A DNA stretch of 64,000 nt from Lewinella sp. 4G2. GTDB taxonomy: Bacteria; Bacteroidota; Bacteroidia; Chitinophagales; Saprospiraceae. Below, piece after piece: positions 1 to 9,058 of the stretch (the stretch's first letter is position 1; every line of letters begins with the position of its first letter). The DNA is taken from positions 2,418,001 to 2,482,000 of the forward strand of contig NZ_LVWJ02000014.1 of assembly GCF_001625015.1 (NCBI RefSeq), given 5' to 3'. The position numbers and the translations under genes were made by a program. A model generated the notes under the pieces. The model was not told the DNA's origin and ran no database searches. It saw nothing but the letters and a program-made list of their open reading frames with translations.

Positions 1-882
1 CTGGATCAGGCCGGAAAATTGGCCCACTTTGAGCACAACCTGGAACTCCTCTTCGCCGTCCCGGACTACAGTAAATACCTCGGCCCGCAGTACCGGTACC
101 GAGTGTTGGGTCTGAACGGTGACGACTGGACGGAGTGGCAAACGGAGGCCCGGGCCGAGCTGAATGAGATACCGCCGGGTACGTATACCGTGGAGGGACA
201 GTCCTGCATCGGCGAGCAAGTTTCGGACAATAGGGTCACGCTTAGCATCAGCGTCGTCCGGCCCTGGTATGCTTCCCGGCTGGCGTGGACTTTATATCTG
301 CTCGTGACTGGGCTAATGTTATACCTCGTTTACCGTTATAACCGTCGGTATTACCACCGCAAACAGGAGGCGCTCCGGCAGGATAATGAGCGATTGATCA
401 AAGAGCAGCAACGAGAATCGGAACTGGCGCTGAGCCGGCTGCAGAACGATCGCCTGCGGGAGGATGTGGAGAGCAAATCCCGCGAAATGGCCTCCACGAT
501 GCTGAGTCTGGTGAAGAAGAATGAACTGCTGCAGGAGATCAAGGAACAACTGGAAAAGAAGGCTGCCCCGGAACAGAATATCAGCCGCGTCGTCGAGACG
601 ATCAACCACAATTTGAACGAGGCGGAAACCTGGTCCGTTTTCCGCGCCGCCTTCGAGAACGCGGACCGGGAGTTCTTCAAAAACATCAAGGAACGGCATC
701 CCGCACTCACGCCGAGTGATCTCAAGTTATGCGCCTATCTGCGGCTCAATTTATCCACCAAAGAGATCGCCTCGATGCTGAACATCTCCCCCCGCAGCGC
801 GGAAGTCAAACGCTACCGGCTGCGGAAAAAGATGGACCTGGAGCGGGAAACGGGTCTGGCGGACTACATCATGTCACTTTAG
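1..882 (+). CDS. Y_Y_Y/HTH one-component regulator, 3' part
   Basis: This is the C-terminal 293 residues of a regulator whose reading frame is open to the first base, so the gene begins upstream of the window. In order it shows a Y_Y_Y (Ig-like) sensor module (about residues 8-90, with YRYRVLGL...WTEW), one membrane helix (about 96-113), a charged coiled coil (about 115-205), and a C-terminal LuxR/GerE-like helix-turn-helix with STKEIASMLNISPRSAE. No histidine kinase or receiver domain is present in this part. In Bacteroidota such proteins usually carry an N-terminal periplasmic beta-propeller that senses oligosaccharide, and control the adjacent SusC/SusD locus; the missing 5' part and the control of the next operon are inference. 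It lies about 260 bp upstream of susC on the same strand. Confidence 0.85.
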   Translation: MDQAGKLAHFEHNLELLFAVPDYSKYLGPQYRYRVLGLNGDDWTEWQTEARAELNEIPPGTYTVEGQSCIGEQVSDNRVTLSISVVRPWYASRLAWTLYLLVTGLMLYLVYRYNRRYYHRKQEALRQDNERLIKEQQRESELALSRLQNDRLREDVESKSREMASTMLSLVKKNELLQEIKEQLEKKAAPEQNISRVVETINHNLNEAETWSVFRAAFENADREFFKNIKERHPALTPSDLKLCAYLRLNLSTKEIASMLNISPRSAEVKRYRLRKKMDLERETGLADYIMSL

Positions 883-1059
883 CTACCTCACAGCACCACA
901 ACATTACCCCAACATTAATGCCATCCCACGTATTTATTAGTGTCGGGTGGCTAACAAACGATTGCGGGAATGCTTGCCAAACAGTCAGTTCACGGCCATT
1001 TGTCCCCTAATGAAAGTTTTGTAGGGGTATGAAAAGATAGAAAACATAATGGGCGCGGC

Positions 1060-1067
1060 TACATTTG
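1060..1067 (+). promoter_or_regulatory. possible -7 box (TACATTTG) before susC
   Basis: The octamer fits the Bacteroidota TAnnTTTG -7 consensus and lies 72 bp before the chosen susC start. No convincing TTG/TTTG -33 element is seen at the usual spacing, so this is tentative. Confidence 0.3.
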
Positions 1068-1138
1068 TAGACACGAACGTCGGACGCTTCTTGCTACTAC
1101 CCGGCTTCTCATCAGTTGATGTCTTTTCAAAGTTTATC

Positions 1139-4100
1139 ATGCGCATTTATACCATCGTTACGCTACTCCTCCTGGGTAGCCTGAGTGTCTTCGGCCAGGG
1201 TATTACGGTGACCGGAATGGTCACGGATGCCGAAACCGGCGAAGGCCTCATTGGGGCCAGTGTCATCGTTGTCACGGACGGCGCCCAGTCCGCCGGCCTA
1301 TCCGGAACGGTTACGGATTTTGACGGCTCATATAGTCTCAACAACGTGCCTACCGGCGCCACGCTGCGGTACTCCTACACCGGGTACGCAACAACGGAAC
1401 AAGTAGCCGCTGCCGCGGGTACCATCAACGTGGAAATGGGACCGGACGTCCAGGCTTTGGACGAGGTCGTCGTCATCGGATACGGCTCCCAGGTAAAGCG
1501 CAACGTCAGTGGATCAGTAAGTACGGTTGACGCCGAGACCATCGAAGAACTTAAGCCGGTGAAAATCGAGCAGGCGCTGCAGGGAACCGTTGCGGGCGTA
1601 AACGTTACGACCCAATCCGGCGCGCCGGGGGCTGGCCTAAACATTCGGATTCGCGGCGTTTCCACGAACGGGCAGAATGCACCTTTAGTCATCATCGACG
1701 GCTACCAGGGAGACTTGAGTACGGTGAACCCCAGCGATATTGAGACCATCACCGTTCTGAAGGACGCCCAGGCCGCCGTTTACGGTACCATCGGCGCCAA
1801 CGGCGTCATCCTGGTGACGACCAAGACCGGTAAGAAGAACTCACCCACTCGCTTTAGCTACAATACTTATATCGGTACCCAGCAGACGAGCCGCAAACTC
1901 AACCTACTCAACGCTACGGAATACGGACTGCTCCTCAACGAAAGCTACGCCGCCGGTGGTCAGGCACTACCTTTCCCCGATGCCTCCAACCTGGGGGCGG
2001 GTACGGACTGGCAGGACGAGGTTTTTGGTAACGCGCCGATCATGAGCCACGACCTGACGGCTTCCGGGGGCAGCGACCGCGTGACCTACTCCGCTGGCAT
2101 CTCCCACCTGGAGCAGGAAGGCATCATTGGCGGAGAAAAGGCTGGCTTCCGCCGGAATACCGCCCGGCTATCCCTTGGCGTCGATCTGCTGGATAACCTC
2201 AAGTTGACGACTAATGCCATCTATACTTATATCGATCGCGACGCACTGGCGGAGAACGGTCTCGGTGCCGTACTCTTTAACGCCCTGAATGCGCCACCAA
2301 CCCTATCCGTACGTGAGGGCGATGACTTTACGCTCGTCCCCAATACGCCCGGACTAGGAATCGAGGTGATCAACCCAGCGGCGCAGATCGCTAATACCTT
2401 TAATGACTACGACCTCAATAAATTGAATGGGGTGGCTAGCCTGGACTGGACGGCCCTGGAAGGATTAACCATCACCGGCCGGGTGGGATTCAATACGGCC
2501 AACAGTGAGAGCCGCAGCTTCGCCAAGCAGATCAGCTACGGCGGGAAGGTCTTTGACGTGCAACGCAGCAGCGTAAGCCAGAACGCCATTAACGACAACA
2601 ACTATTCCTTCGACCTTTTTGGTACCTACCAAAGGGACTTCGGTGAGAAGCACAACCTGACGGCAACGTTGGGCACCACGCTGTTTCGGGAGTTGGGCAA
2701 CGGCCTCTTCGCTACCGGCTTCGACGTGCCGAATAACGACTTCGAGTTTGCCGACATTTCCCTGGCGACTGGCACCAGCCCGGAGGGTGCGCGCGACGTG
2801 GGTTCCTACAGTTACGACGAGCGTCGCCTTTCCTACTTCGGACGGGTGCAGTACAATTACCTCCAGCGTTACTTCCTGACCGCGATGGTGCGGCGGGATG
2901 CCTCCACCAAATTTGGCCCCGAGAACCGGTCGGCCATTTTCCCCTCCTTCACGGCGGGCTGGATCGCTTCGGATGAACCCTTCCTGGGTGGTTTTGATGC
3001 AGTCGATCTGCTTAAGTTCCGCGTCAGCTACGGTATTTTGGGTAACGACCAGATCCTGAACAACGGTTTCATCGGTACGCTGAGTGGGGAAGGGACTTAC
3101 GTTCTCAATGGTGTCCTGGTGAACGGAACGGCTATTGGCGCCCTCCCCAATCCACTCCTGCAGTGGGAGGAAGCCAAGAAATTCAACGTCGGTTTCGACC
3201 TGGCAATGCTGGATAACAAGCTGAGCATCACGGCGGACTACTTCATCAATACCCGCGACGAACTGCTGATCTCTAATATCCCGGTGTCCGGAATCGTAGG
3301 GACGGCCGCCCCCGGTTCCGCCGCGCCGACGGTGAACGCCGGATCAGTTCAGAATAAAGGGCTTGAACTCGCCATTGGCTACCAACAGCGGATCAACAAG
3401 AACTTCAAATTCAGTGCCTCCGTCAACGCCACTACGCTCGACAATGAGGTGCTGGCCGTCAATAACGGTACCGGCTTCATTGAAGGTGGTGGCTTCGGCG
3501 TAGGGCAACTGGCTCCCTCCCGTATGGAGGTCGGCCAGCCCATTGGTTATTTCTTTGGTTACCGGACGGACGGGATTTTCCAGAACGCCGACGAGGTGGA
3601 AGCCCACCCCTCCCAACTGGCGCTCGGCGCTAACGCCCAGCCGGGTGACCTCCGCTTCGTGGATACGAACGGTGACGGAGTGATCGACCCCAACGATCGG
3701 ACCTACATTGGTGATCCAATTGCGGATTACACCTTCGGTGGAAACCTCCGCGTGGAAGTCCGCCGCTTTGATCTGAGTGCCTACGCCTTCGCTTCCGTTG
3801 GCGGTGACATCGTTCGGGCTTACGAACGGGCGCTATCCGACGTCAACCGCCTGGACTACTACCTCAGCCGCTGGACGGGAGAGGGCACTAGCACAGAGGT
3901 TCCCCGCGTAACGACGGCGGCGACATCCAATCAGGTCTTTTCCGATTTCTACGTTGAGGACGCTTCCTTCCTGCGTTTGCAGAACGTTACCCTGGGTTAC
4001 ACGCTGCCTTTCCGCCAGGGGACGCCGCGACCATCTTCTCTCCGCATCTACGTCAGCGCCAATAACTTGGTCACGTTGAGTGGTTACCGTGGCTTTGACC

Positions 4101-4198
4101 CCGGAGCATCCAGTGGCGCGCCGATCGGTGGTGGTATCGACTACGGCTTTTACCCCATTGCCCGGACCTTCCTCTTCGGCGCCAACGTGACCCTTTAA
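1139..4198 (+). CDS. SusC/RagA-family TonB-dependent outer-membrane transporter
   Basis: About 1019 residues. The start at 1139 is preferred over an in-frame ATG at 1049 because it gives a clean signal peptide (MRIYTIVTLLLLGSLSVFGQ). After it come a carboxypeptidase-regulatory-like domain (about 21-105, TVTGMVTDAETGEGLIGASV in outline), a TonB plug (about 110-225, with the RIRGVSTNGQNAPLVIIDG region) and a beta-barrel to the C-terminus. No STN domain is visible, so control by an anti-sigma relay is unlikely. In this family SusC forms the barrel under a SusD lid and imports oligosaccharides with TonB energy. It is the first gene of a six-gene co-directional operon with susD 33 bp downstream. 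Glucan specificity is inferred from the GH16 neighbours. Confidence 0.95.
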   Translation: MRIYTIVTLLLLGSLSVFGQGITVTGMVTDAETGEGLIGASVIVVTDGAQSAGLSGTVTDFDGSYSLNNVPTGATLRYSYTGYATTEQVAAAAGTINVEMGPDVQALDEVVVIGYGSQVKRNVSGSVSTVDAETIEELKPVKIEQALQGTVAGVNVTTQSGAPGAGLNIRIRGVSTNGQNAPLVIIDGYQGDLSTVNPSDIETITVLKDAQAAVYGTIGANGVILVTTKTGKKNSPTRFSYNTYIGTQQTSRKLNLLNATEYGLLLNESYAAGGQALPFPDASNLGAGTDWQDEVFGNAPIMSHDLTASGGSDRVTYSAGISHLEQEGIIGGEKAGFRRNTARLSLGVDLLDNLKLTTNAIYTYIDRDALAENGLGAVLFNALNAPPTLSVREGDDFTLVPNTPGLGIEVINPAAQIANTFNDYDLNKLNGVASLDWTALEGLTITGRVGFNTANSESRSFAKQISYGGKVFDVQRSSVSQNAINDNNYSFDLFGTYQRDFGEKHNLTATLGTTLFRELGNGLFATGFDVPNNDFEFADISLATGTSPEGARDVGSYSYDERRLSYFGRVQYNYLQRYFLTAMVRRDASTKFGPENRSAIFPSFTAGWIASDEPFLGGFDAVDLLKFRVSYGILGNDQILNNGFIGTLSGEGTYVLNGVLVNGTAIGALPNPLLQWEEAKKFNVGFDLAMLDNKLSITADYFINTRDELLISNIPVSGIVGTAAPGSAAPTVNAGSVQNKGLELAIGYQQRINKNFKFSASVNATTLDNEVLAVNNGTGFIEGGGFGVGQLAPSRMEVGQPIGYFFGYRTDGIFQNADEVEAHPSQLALGANAQPGDLRFVDTNGDGVIDPNDRTYIGDPIADYTFGGNLRVEVRRFDLSAYAFASVGGDIVRAYERALSDVNRLDYYLSRWTGEGTSTEVPRVTTAATSNQVFSDFYVEDASFLRLQNVTLGYTLPFRQGTPRPSSLRIYVSANNLVTLSGYRGFDPGASSGAPIGGGIDYGFYPIARTFLFGANVTL

Positions 4199-4231
4199 CT
4201 GACTATCAGCTTCAATCGACAATTCCGCATC

Positions 4232-5695
4232 ATGCGATTTATCCTACTTATATCCGCCCTGTTCGTGCTCCTCGGTTTTTCCGCTTGTGAGGACAACTTC
4301 GTGGAGCGCGCGCCGCTCTACAGCATCGACTCGGAGAACTACTTCAACGCCGAGGCCGACTACGAGAACGCCCTCATTGCGGCGTACGATCTGTTGCAAC
4401 CCAGTTACCTCAACGTAATGCTGGGAGAAATTGCTTCCGATAATACCCTGGCCGGTGGCGAGAGCGCGACCGACGTGATCGGTATTCAGCAGGTGGACGA
4501 CATGATCCACACCCCCGTGAATGCCCAGCTCAAAAGCATTTGGGACTGGATGTTCGCCGGTGTACAACGGTCGAGTTATATCCTGGAATTTCAGGATAAG
4601 ACGGAGTTTGAAGGCCGCGAGGTAGTGATCGCCGAAGCCCGCTTCCTGCGCGCCTACTACCAGTTTGAACTGGTAAAATGGTTTGGCCCCATCCCGCTGA
4701 AGGGGGATAGTCGCTTCGTGCTGGGCGACGAAACCAGATTGCCCCGCTCCCCCGTGGAAGAGGTGTACGCCGCCATCGAAAATGACCTGGAAATCGCCAT
4801 CGCCAACCTGCCAGTAGACGCTCGCGACGTCGGCCGTGCCGACCGGGGTGCCGCCCAGGCCCTACTTGGAAAGGTTTACCTCTACCAGGAGAAATACGAT
4901 GAGGCCGCTACCACGCTTGAGCGGGTGATCGCTTCCGGCAAGTATGAATTGGTGGACAACTACGCCGGCCTCTTCGAGCTTACCGGCGAAAACGGACCGG
5001 AGAGCGTGTTCGAAGTGCAGTACACGGACGCGGAGGGCGCCGGCTTCGGCTGCTTACAGTGTAGTGAGGGCAACGTAGCCGTTGGTTTCAACGGAATCCG
5101 TAACCATACTGGCCCGATCTACGACAGCGGTTTTAGCTTCAACGTCCCTACCGCGGAAGCCTTCAACGCCTACGAACCGGGCGACAGCCGCCAACTCGCC
5201 AGCGTGCTTGACATCGACGCGTGGGCGGAGGAAACCGGCGCCAGTTTTGGCCTCGGTTTTGAGCACACGGGCTACTACAACCGTAAGTACATCGCCCGCA
5301 AGGGAGATAGCAACATCGGTGATCAAAACCTTACCAACCCCAACAATTACCGTTCTATCCGCTACGCCGACGTGCTGCTGATGGCCGCAGAAGCCCTGAA
5401 CGCTACCGGCAACGACGAACAGGCCCGGACCTACCTTAACGACGTCCGCCGCCGCGCCTTTGGCGATCTCGACCACGACATTAGTGCCAGTGGCGATGCG
5501 TTGCGGGACTTCATCCTCCGCGAGCGCCGTTTGGAGTTGATGGGGGAGGGCCACCGCTTCTTCGACCTCGTCCGGACGGGCGCTGCCGCGGGTGCGATCG
5601 ACGGATTTACGGCGGGCAAAAACGAACTGTTCCCGGTCCCCTTCGAGGAGATCCAGTTTGCTAACGGCAACTGGTCTCAGAACCCCGGTTACTAG
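4232..5695 (+). CDS. SusD/RagB-family glycan-binding lipoprotein
   Basis: 487 residues with a lipoprotein signal (LLGFSAC, lipid-modified Cys about residue 19) and the SusD architecture: N-terminal TPR-like helices (YENALIAAYDLLQPSY), the FLRAYYQFELVKWFGPIP segment, and the C-terminal RERRLELMGEGHRFFDLVR and QNPGY motifs. Family role: surface-exposed lid of the SusC barrel that binds the glycan. It follows susC by 33 bp and is surely co-transcribed. Near the C-terminus a copy of the 18-bp interspersed repeat (from 5578) encodes TGAAAGA just after the FDLVR motif, in a loop that normally varies between family members. Confidence 0.95.
   Translation: MRFILLISALFVLLGFSACEDNFVERAPLYSIDSENYFNAEADYENALIAAYDLLQPSYLNVMLGEIASDNTLAGGESATDVIGIQQVDDMIHTPVNAQLKSIWDWMFAGVQRSSYILEFQDKTEFEGREVVIAEARFLRAYYQFELVKWFGPIPLKGDSRFVLGDETRLPRSPVEEVYAAIENDLEIAIANLPVDARDVGRADRGAAQALLGKVYLYQEKYDEAATTLERVIASGKYELVDNYAGLFELTGENGPESVFEVQYTDAEGAGFGCLQCSEGNVAVGFNGIRNHTGPIYDSGFSFNVPTAEAFNAYEPGDSRQLASVLDIDAWAEETGASFGLGFEHTGYYNRKYIARKGDSNIGDQNLTNPNNYRSIRYADVLLMAAEALNATGNDEQARTYLNDVRRRAFGDLDHDISASGDALRDFILRERRLELMGEGHRFFDLVRTGAAAGAIDGFTAGKNELFPVPFEEIQFANGNWSQNPGY
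5578..5595 (+). repeat. 18-bp interspersed repeat, copy 1
   Basis: Exact match to K-GGCGCTGCCGCRGGTGC with R=G. Lies inside susD, sense to the gene, read as GAAAGA. The next base is G instead of the more common C. Confidence 0.8.
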
Positions 5696-5730
5696 GTAGC
5701 CGCCGAATAGTTTTCTGGTTTAATCAAACG

Positions 5731-5760
5731 GGGAGGCCGCCATCACCACTGGGCCCTCCC
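5731..5760 (+). other. intercistronic hairpin, susD–glycan-binding protein
   Basis: GGGAGG and CCTCCC (5731-5736 and 5755-5760) can pair across an 18-nt loop. There is no T-tract, so it looks like an mRNA stability or processing stem rather than a terminator. Confidence 0.35.
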
Positions 5761-5775
5761 GCAACAATAGCTACA

Positions 5776-7317
5776 ATGAAAAATTTCCCTTACCTGCTCT
5801 GCCTTCTGGTTGCCCTCGGCTTCACCGCTTGCGTGGACGATGAGGATATGGTCCCGTCCCTTGACGGCGTCGCGGAACCAACGGACCTCGACCTGGCTTT
5901 TGATATTGCGGCGGATAACACCGGCGCGGTCACCATCCAACCCCTCGGTACGGGCGTAACCCTCTTCCGGGTGGACTTTGGCGACGGGGAGCGGGACAGC
6001 GTCGGGATTGCCCCCGGCGAAACCATTACCCACGTGTACGAACTCGGTGTTTACACCGTCGAGTTGGAAGCCATGGGCATCAACGGTGCCATGACCACCT
6101 ACACGGAGGAGCTGACCGTTAACTTCGCCGCCCCCACCAATTTGGTAGCCACCATCGAGCGGACGCCCGGTAACCCCTTCGCCATCACGGTAAGCGCCTC
6201 GGCGGATTTGGCGACAGCGTTCGACGTCACCTTCGGTGAAGATGATAGCGCCGACGCGGTGCGTATCAACCCGGGTGAAACCGCAAGCCACACCTACTCC
6301 ACGGTGGGCGAGTACGAAGTCTGCGTAACCGCCGTAAACGGTGGCAGTGAAACCATCAAGGTGACCGAGACCGTCACCGTGAGTGACCCGACGGTGCTGC
6401 CCATCACCTTTGAGAACCAAAATACGGAATTCTTCGCTTTTGGTGGTGCGGGCGTCGGCATCATCGATAACCCGGATGCTTCTGGCGAGAACACCAGTGG
6501 CCGCGTGGCGGAATTCGTGAAGACGGATGGCTCCGAAGTTTGGGCCGGTACCGTAGTGGAACTGGGTGGCCCGCTGGATCTCTCCTCCCTTACCACAATG
6601 CGCATCAAAGCCTGGTCTCCCGCCGCGGGAATTCCGGTACTGTTTAAGCTGGAAAACGCGACGGACCCGAACGTATTCCTCGAAGTGACCACGAACACCA
6701 CGGTCGCCAATGAATGGGAGATCATAGACTTCAGTTTTGCCGGTCTTGATCTGAGCCCTGAATACTCCAAAGTCGCCATCTTCTTCAATTTCGGGACGGC
6801 CGGTACCGGCGAGTCCTACTACTTCGATGACTTAATGCAGACGGACGGTTCCGCCACCATAAACCTGCCGCTTGGTTTTGAGCAAAACGTGGACTACGTA
6901 TTTACCGGCTTCGGTGGCGGCAGCGCAGGCGTGATCACCAATCCTGATGCGAGTGGTAGCAATGTCAGTAGCAAGGTGGTGGAGTTCGTCAAGGAGACTG
7001 GTTCCCAAGTATGGGCGGGCGTCTTTACCGACGTCGACGCGCCGATCAACTTCTCCGGTAGCAAGACGGTGAAGTTGAAGGTCTGGTCGCCGAAGGTAGA
7101 TGCACCCATCCTGCTCAAACTAGAAAACCCCGACAACTCGGATCAGGCCATCGAGGTATCCGTCCCAACTACGGTAGCTAACCAGTGGGAAGAGCTGACC
7201 TACGATTTTACTGGTGCCGAAGCGGTGCCCAATCTCCGGCGTGTCGTCCTATTTGCTGACTTCGGTACGGCGGGAGACGCACAGTCCTACTACTTCGACG
7301 ATCTACGTATCGACTAA
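5776..7317 (+). CDS. PKD-domain surface glycan-binding lipoprotein with two CBM-like repeats
   Basis: 513 residues. Signal and lipobox are clear (LGFTAC). The N-terminal part (about 25-210) has two PKD-like Ig modules (VDFGDGERDSV; HTYSTVGEYEVCVTA). Two copies of a module of about 150 residues follow, each with an NPDASG motif, a WSP motif, a LLKLENP-type strand and a closing SYYFDDL. The same module recurs four times in the last gene of this operon. No catalytic motif is visible. Position and form fit a surface glycan-binding protein (SGBP) acting with SusC/SusD; that function is inferred from context. The module probably belongs to the carbohydrate-binding jelly-roll type, but I cannot assign a CBM family by eye. 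Confidence 0.8.
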   Translation: MKNFPYLLCLLVALGFTACVDDEDMVPSLDGVAEPTDLDLAFDIAADNTGAVTIQPLGTGVTLFRVDFGDGERDSVGIAPGETITHVYELGVYTVELEAMGINGAMTTYTEELTVNFAAPTNLVATIERTPGNPFAITVSASADLATAFDVTFGEDDSADAVRINPGETASHTYSTVGEYEVCVTAVNGGSETIKVTETVTVSDPTVLPITFENQNTEFFAFGGAGVGIIDNPDASGENTSGRVAEFVKTDGSEVWAGTVVELGGPLDLSSLTTMRIKAWSPAAGIPVLFKLENATDPNVFLEVTTNTTVANEWEIIDFSFAGLDLSPEYSKVAIFFNFGTAGTGESYYFDDLMQTDGSATINLPLGFEQNVDYVFTGFGGGSAGVITNPDASGSNVSSKVVEFVKETGSQVWAGVFTDVDAPINFSGSKTVKLKVWSPKVDAPILLKLENPDNSDQAIEVSVPTTVANQWEELTYDFTGAEAVPNLRRVVLFADFGTAGDAQSYYFDDLRID

Positions 7318-7344
7318 TTTCCTATTGCCCTGACAAACTATCGA

Positions 7345-7359
7345 GTAGCCTTTGGCTAC
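7345..7359 (+). other. intercistronic hairpin before first GH16 gene
   Basis: GTAGCC-TTT-GGCTAC forms a perfect 6-bp stem 18 nt before the start codon of the GH16 gene. There is no T-tract. Confidence 0.4.
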
Positions 7360-7377
7360 GGCCTAAATATTAAGATC

Positions 7378-9048
7378 ATGAAATATACCCTTAACTTTCT
7401 GCTCCTGCTCGGCGTACTCTTCGTGGCTGGTTGTGGCGAAGAGGATTACGAGTTTGGCGAGATCCTGGCGCCCACCAATCTGGAGCTCACTACCGACATT
7501 CTCGGCCAGGATGATAACAACCCGAACGGAGACGGGAGCGGGCAAGTCACTTTTGTGGCTAAGGCGGATGACGCCATCACCTATCAGTTTTCGTTTAGTG
7601 ACGGGACTACGGAGATTGCCCCTTCCGGTCGTTTGACGAAGCGCTTCACCCAGGTTGGGCTCAATACTTACGGGGTTACCGTCGTCGCCTCCGGCACGGC
7701 CGGCGTGGCGAGTACGCTAACTACGGAGGTGACTGTCAACAGCACCTTCAGCGATGAAGAAGCATTCGCATTTCTGACCGGCGACGGTACGAAAACCTGG
7801 TACTGGGCGGCGGATGAACCCGGCCACCTCGGGGTAGGGCAGAACGACGGTAACGTGGAGGCGAATTACTTCGCTAATTATTACCAGGCGGTGCCTTTCG
7901 AAAAGGATGGAGCTGGTGAAAGCCTCTGTTTGTACCAGGATGAACTGGTCTTTTCTAATCAGGACGGTCGCCTTTTCTTCGAGCTGAATAACGGTGGACA
8001 AACTTATTTCAATACGGCTTACCAGGGAGTAGCTGGCGGGAGCGCTGGGTTTGATTTCTGCTACGATTTTGAAGTGAGTGACGATCCGCAGCTGGTCAAC
8101 TTTTCGCCGTCCGAATCCGTGGTCGTCGATAACGGCGTTGCCGGCCAGACGCGGGGTACCCAGATGACCTTCACCGATGGTGGCTTCATGAGCTACTACA
8201 TTGGCCAGTCCACTTACGAGATCCTTTCCATTACGGAGAATCGCCTGGTCGTCCGCGCGGTACAGGAGAACAATGCTGAACTGGCTTGGTACCACATTTT
8301 CAGTTCCACGAAACCCGAGCCCGGTGGCGGTGGTAACGTTGATGATACAGATTACACCACGCTGGTTTGGTCCGACGAATTCAACACCGACGGCGCGCCC
8401 GATCCCAGCAAGTGGGGCTACAACACGGGCACCGGAAACAACGGTTGGGGGAACGGCGAGAGCCAGTACTACACCGATCGCCCTGACAACGTAGCCGTCG
8501 AAAATGGCAACCTGCGGATAACCCTCAAAAAGGAGAATTTTTCCGGGCAAGAGTACACTTCTTCGCGGATCGTGACGGAGAATAAGTACGAATTCACCTA
8601 CGGGCGGATCGACATTCGCGCTCAGCTTCCGGAAGGCGGCGGCACCTGGCCGGCGCTGTGGATGCTCGGCGAAGATTACGCCACGAATACCTGGCCCGGA
8701 TGCGGGGAGATCGACATCATGGAGCACGTCGGTAATCAGCAGAATACGCTGTTTTCCTCTTTGCACCTACCCGGAAATTCTGGTGGTAACGCCGTTACTC
8801 AACGGACAACGGTACCGACCATCTCTTCGGAGTTCCACGTATTCTCGGCCATCTGGTCGCCCGAAACGATTCGCTTTTTTGTCGACGATGAATTGTACCA
8901 CACCTTCGCCAACGACGCTAGTCTGCCCTTTAACGACGACTTCTTTTTGATCTTCAACGTGGCCATCGGCGGCAACTTTGGGGGGCAGATTGATCCGGCG
9001 TTTGTGGAGTCTTCCATGCTCGTGGATTACGTCCGTGTTTACCAGTAA
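7378..9048 (+). CDS. GH16 laminarinase-type lipoprotein with PKD-like domain
   Basis: 556 residues. Lipoprotein signal (FVAGC, Cys about 19), a PKD-like module (about 25-122), a middle module (about 125-315) of the kind seen in Bacteroidota SGBP/GH16 proteins, then a GH16 catalytic domain (about 325-556). The catalytic signature CGEIDIME places the nucleophile at Glu444 and the acid/base at Glu449. GWGNGESQYYT and YTSSRI are typical of endo-beta-1,3-glucanases (laminarinases) in GH16. The product should be outer-membrane-anchored and cleave beta-1,3-glucan for SusC/SusD uptake. Substrate is inferred from subfamily-like motifs; beta-1,3-1,4-glucan is an alternative. The next GH16 gene starts 10 bp downstream. 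Confidence 0.92.
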   Translation: MKYTLNFLLLLGVLFVAGCGEEDYEFGEILAPTNLELTTDILGQDDNNPNGDGSGQVTFVAKADDAITYQFSFSDGTTEIAPSGRLTKRFTQVGLNTYGVTVVASGTAGVASTLTTEVTVNSTFSDEEAFAFLTGDGTKTWYWAADEPGHLGVGQNDGNVEANYFANYYQAVPFEKDGAGESLCLYQDELVFSNQDGRLFFELNNGGQTYFNTAYQGVAGGSAGFDFCYDFEVSDDPQLVNFSPSESVVVDNGVAGQTRGTQMTFTDGGFMSYYIGQSTYEILSITENRLVVRAVQENNAELAWYHIFSSTKPEPGGGGNVDDTDYTTLVWSDEFNTDGAPDPSKWGYNTGTGNNGWGNGESQYYTDRPDNVAVENGNLRITLKKENFSGQEYTSSRIVTENKYEFTYGRIDIRAQLPEGGGTWPALWMLGEDYATNTWPGCGEIDIMEHVGNQQNTLFSSLHLPGNSGGNAVTQRTTVPTISSEFHVFSAIWSPETIRFFVDDELYHTFANDASLPFNDDFFLIFNVAIGGNFGGQIDPAFVESSMLVDYVRVYQ

Positions 9049-9058
9049 TTCCCCCGCC

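Noticed and set aside
729-1010. Open frame of 93 codons overlapping the end of the Y_Y_Y regulator.
   Set aside because: Out-of-frame overlap with the conserved HTH, no recognisable domain.
1406-1423. GCCGCTGCCGCGGGTACC in the first susC resembles the interspersed repeat.
   Set aside because: It lacks the G/T before the core and differs at two core positions; it encodes a plain Ala-rich loop and is probably chance.
1139-4198. Control of the first SusC by an ECF sigma/anti-sigma relay.
   Set aside because: No STN domain is visible in SusC and no anti-sigma gene is adjacent; the Y_Y_Y regulator is the likelier controller.
5743-6420. Minus-strand open frame of 225 codons opposite the glycan-binding lipoprotein gene.
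   Set aside because: Gly/His/Val-rich antisense of a well-supported secreted protein; no signal or domain.
7717-8766. Minus-strand open frame of 349 codons opposite the first GH16 gene.
   Set aside because: It is antisense to the catalytic domain and shows no protein features; GC-rich codon use leaves long antisense frames.
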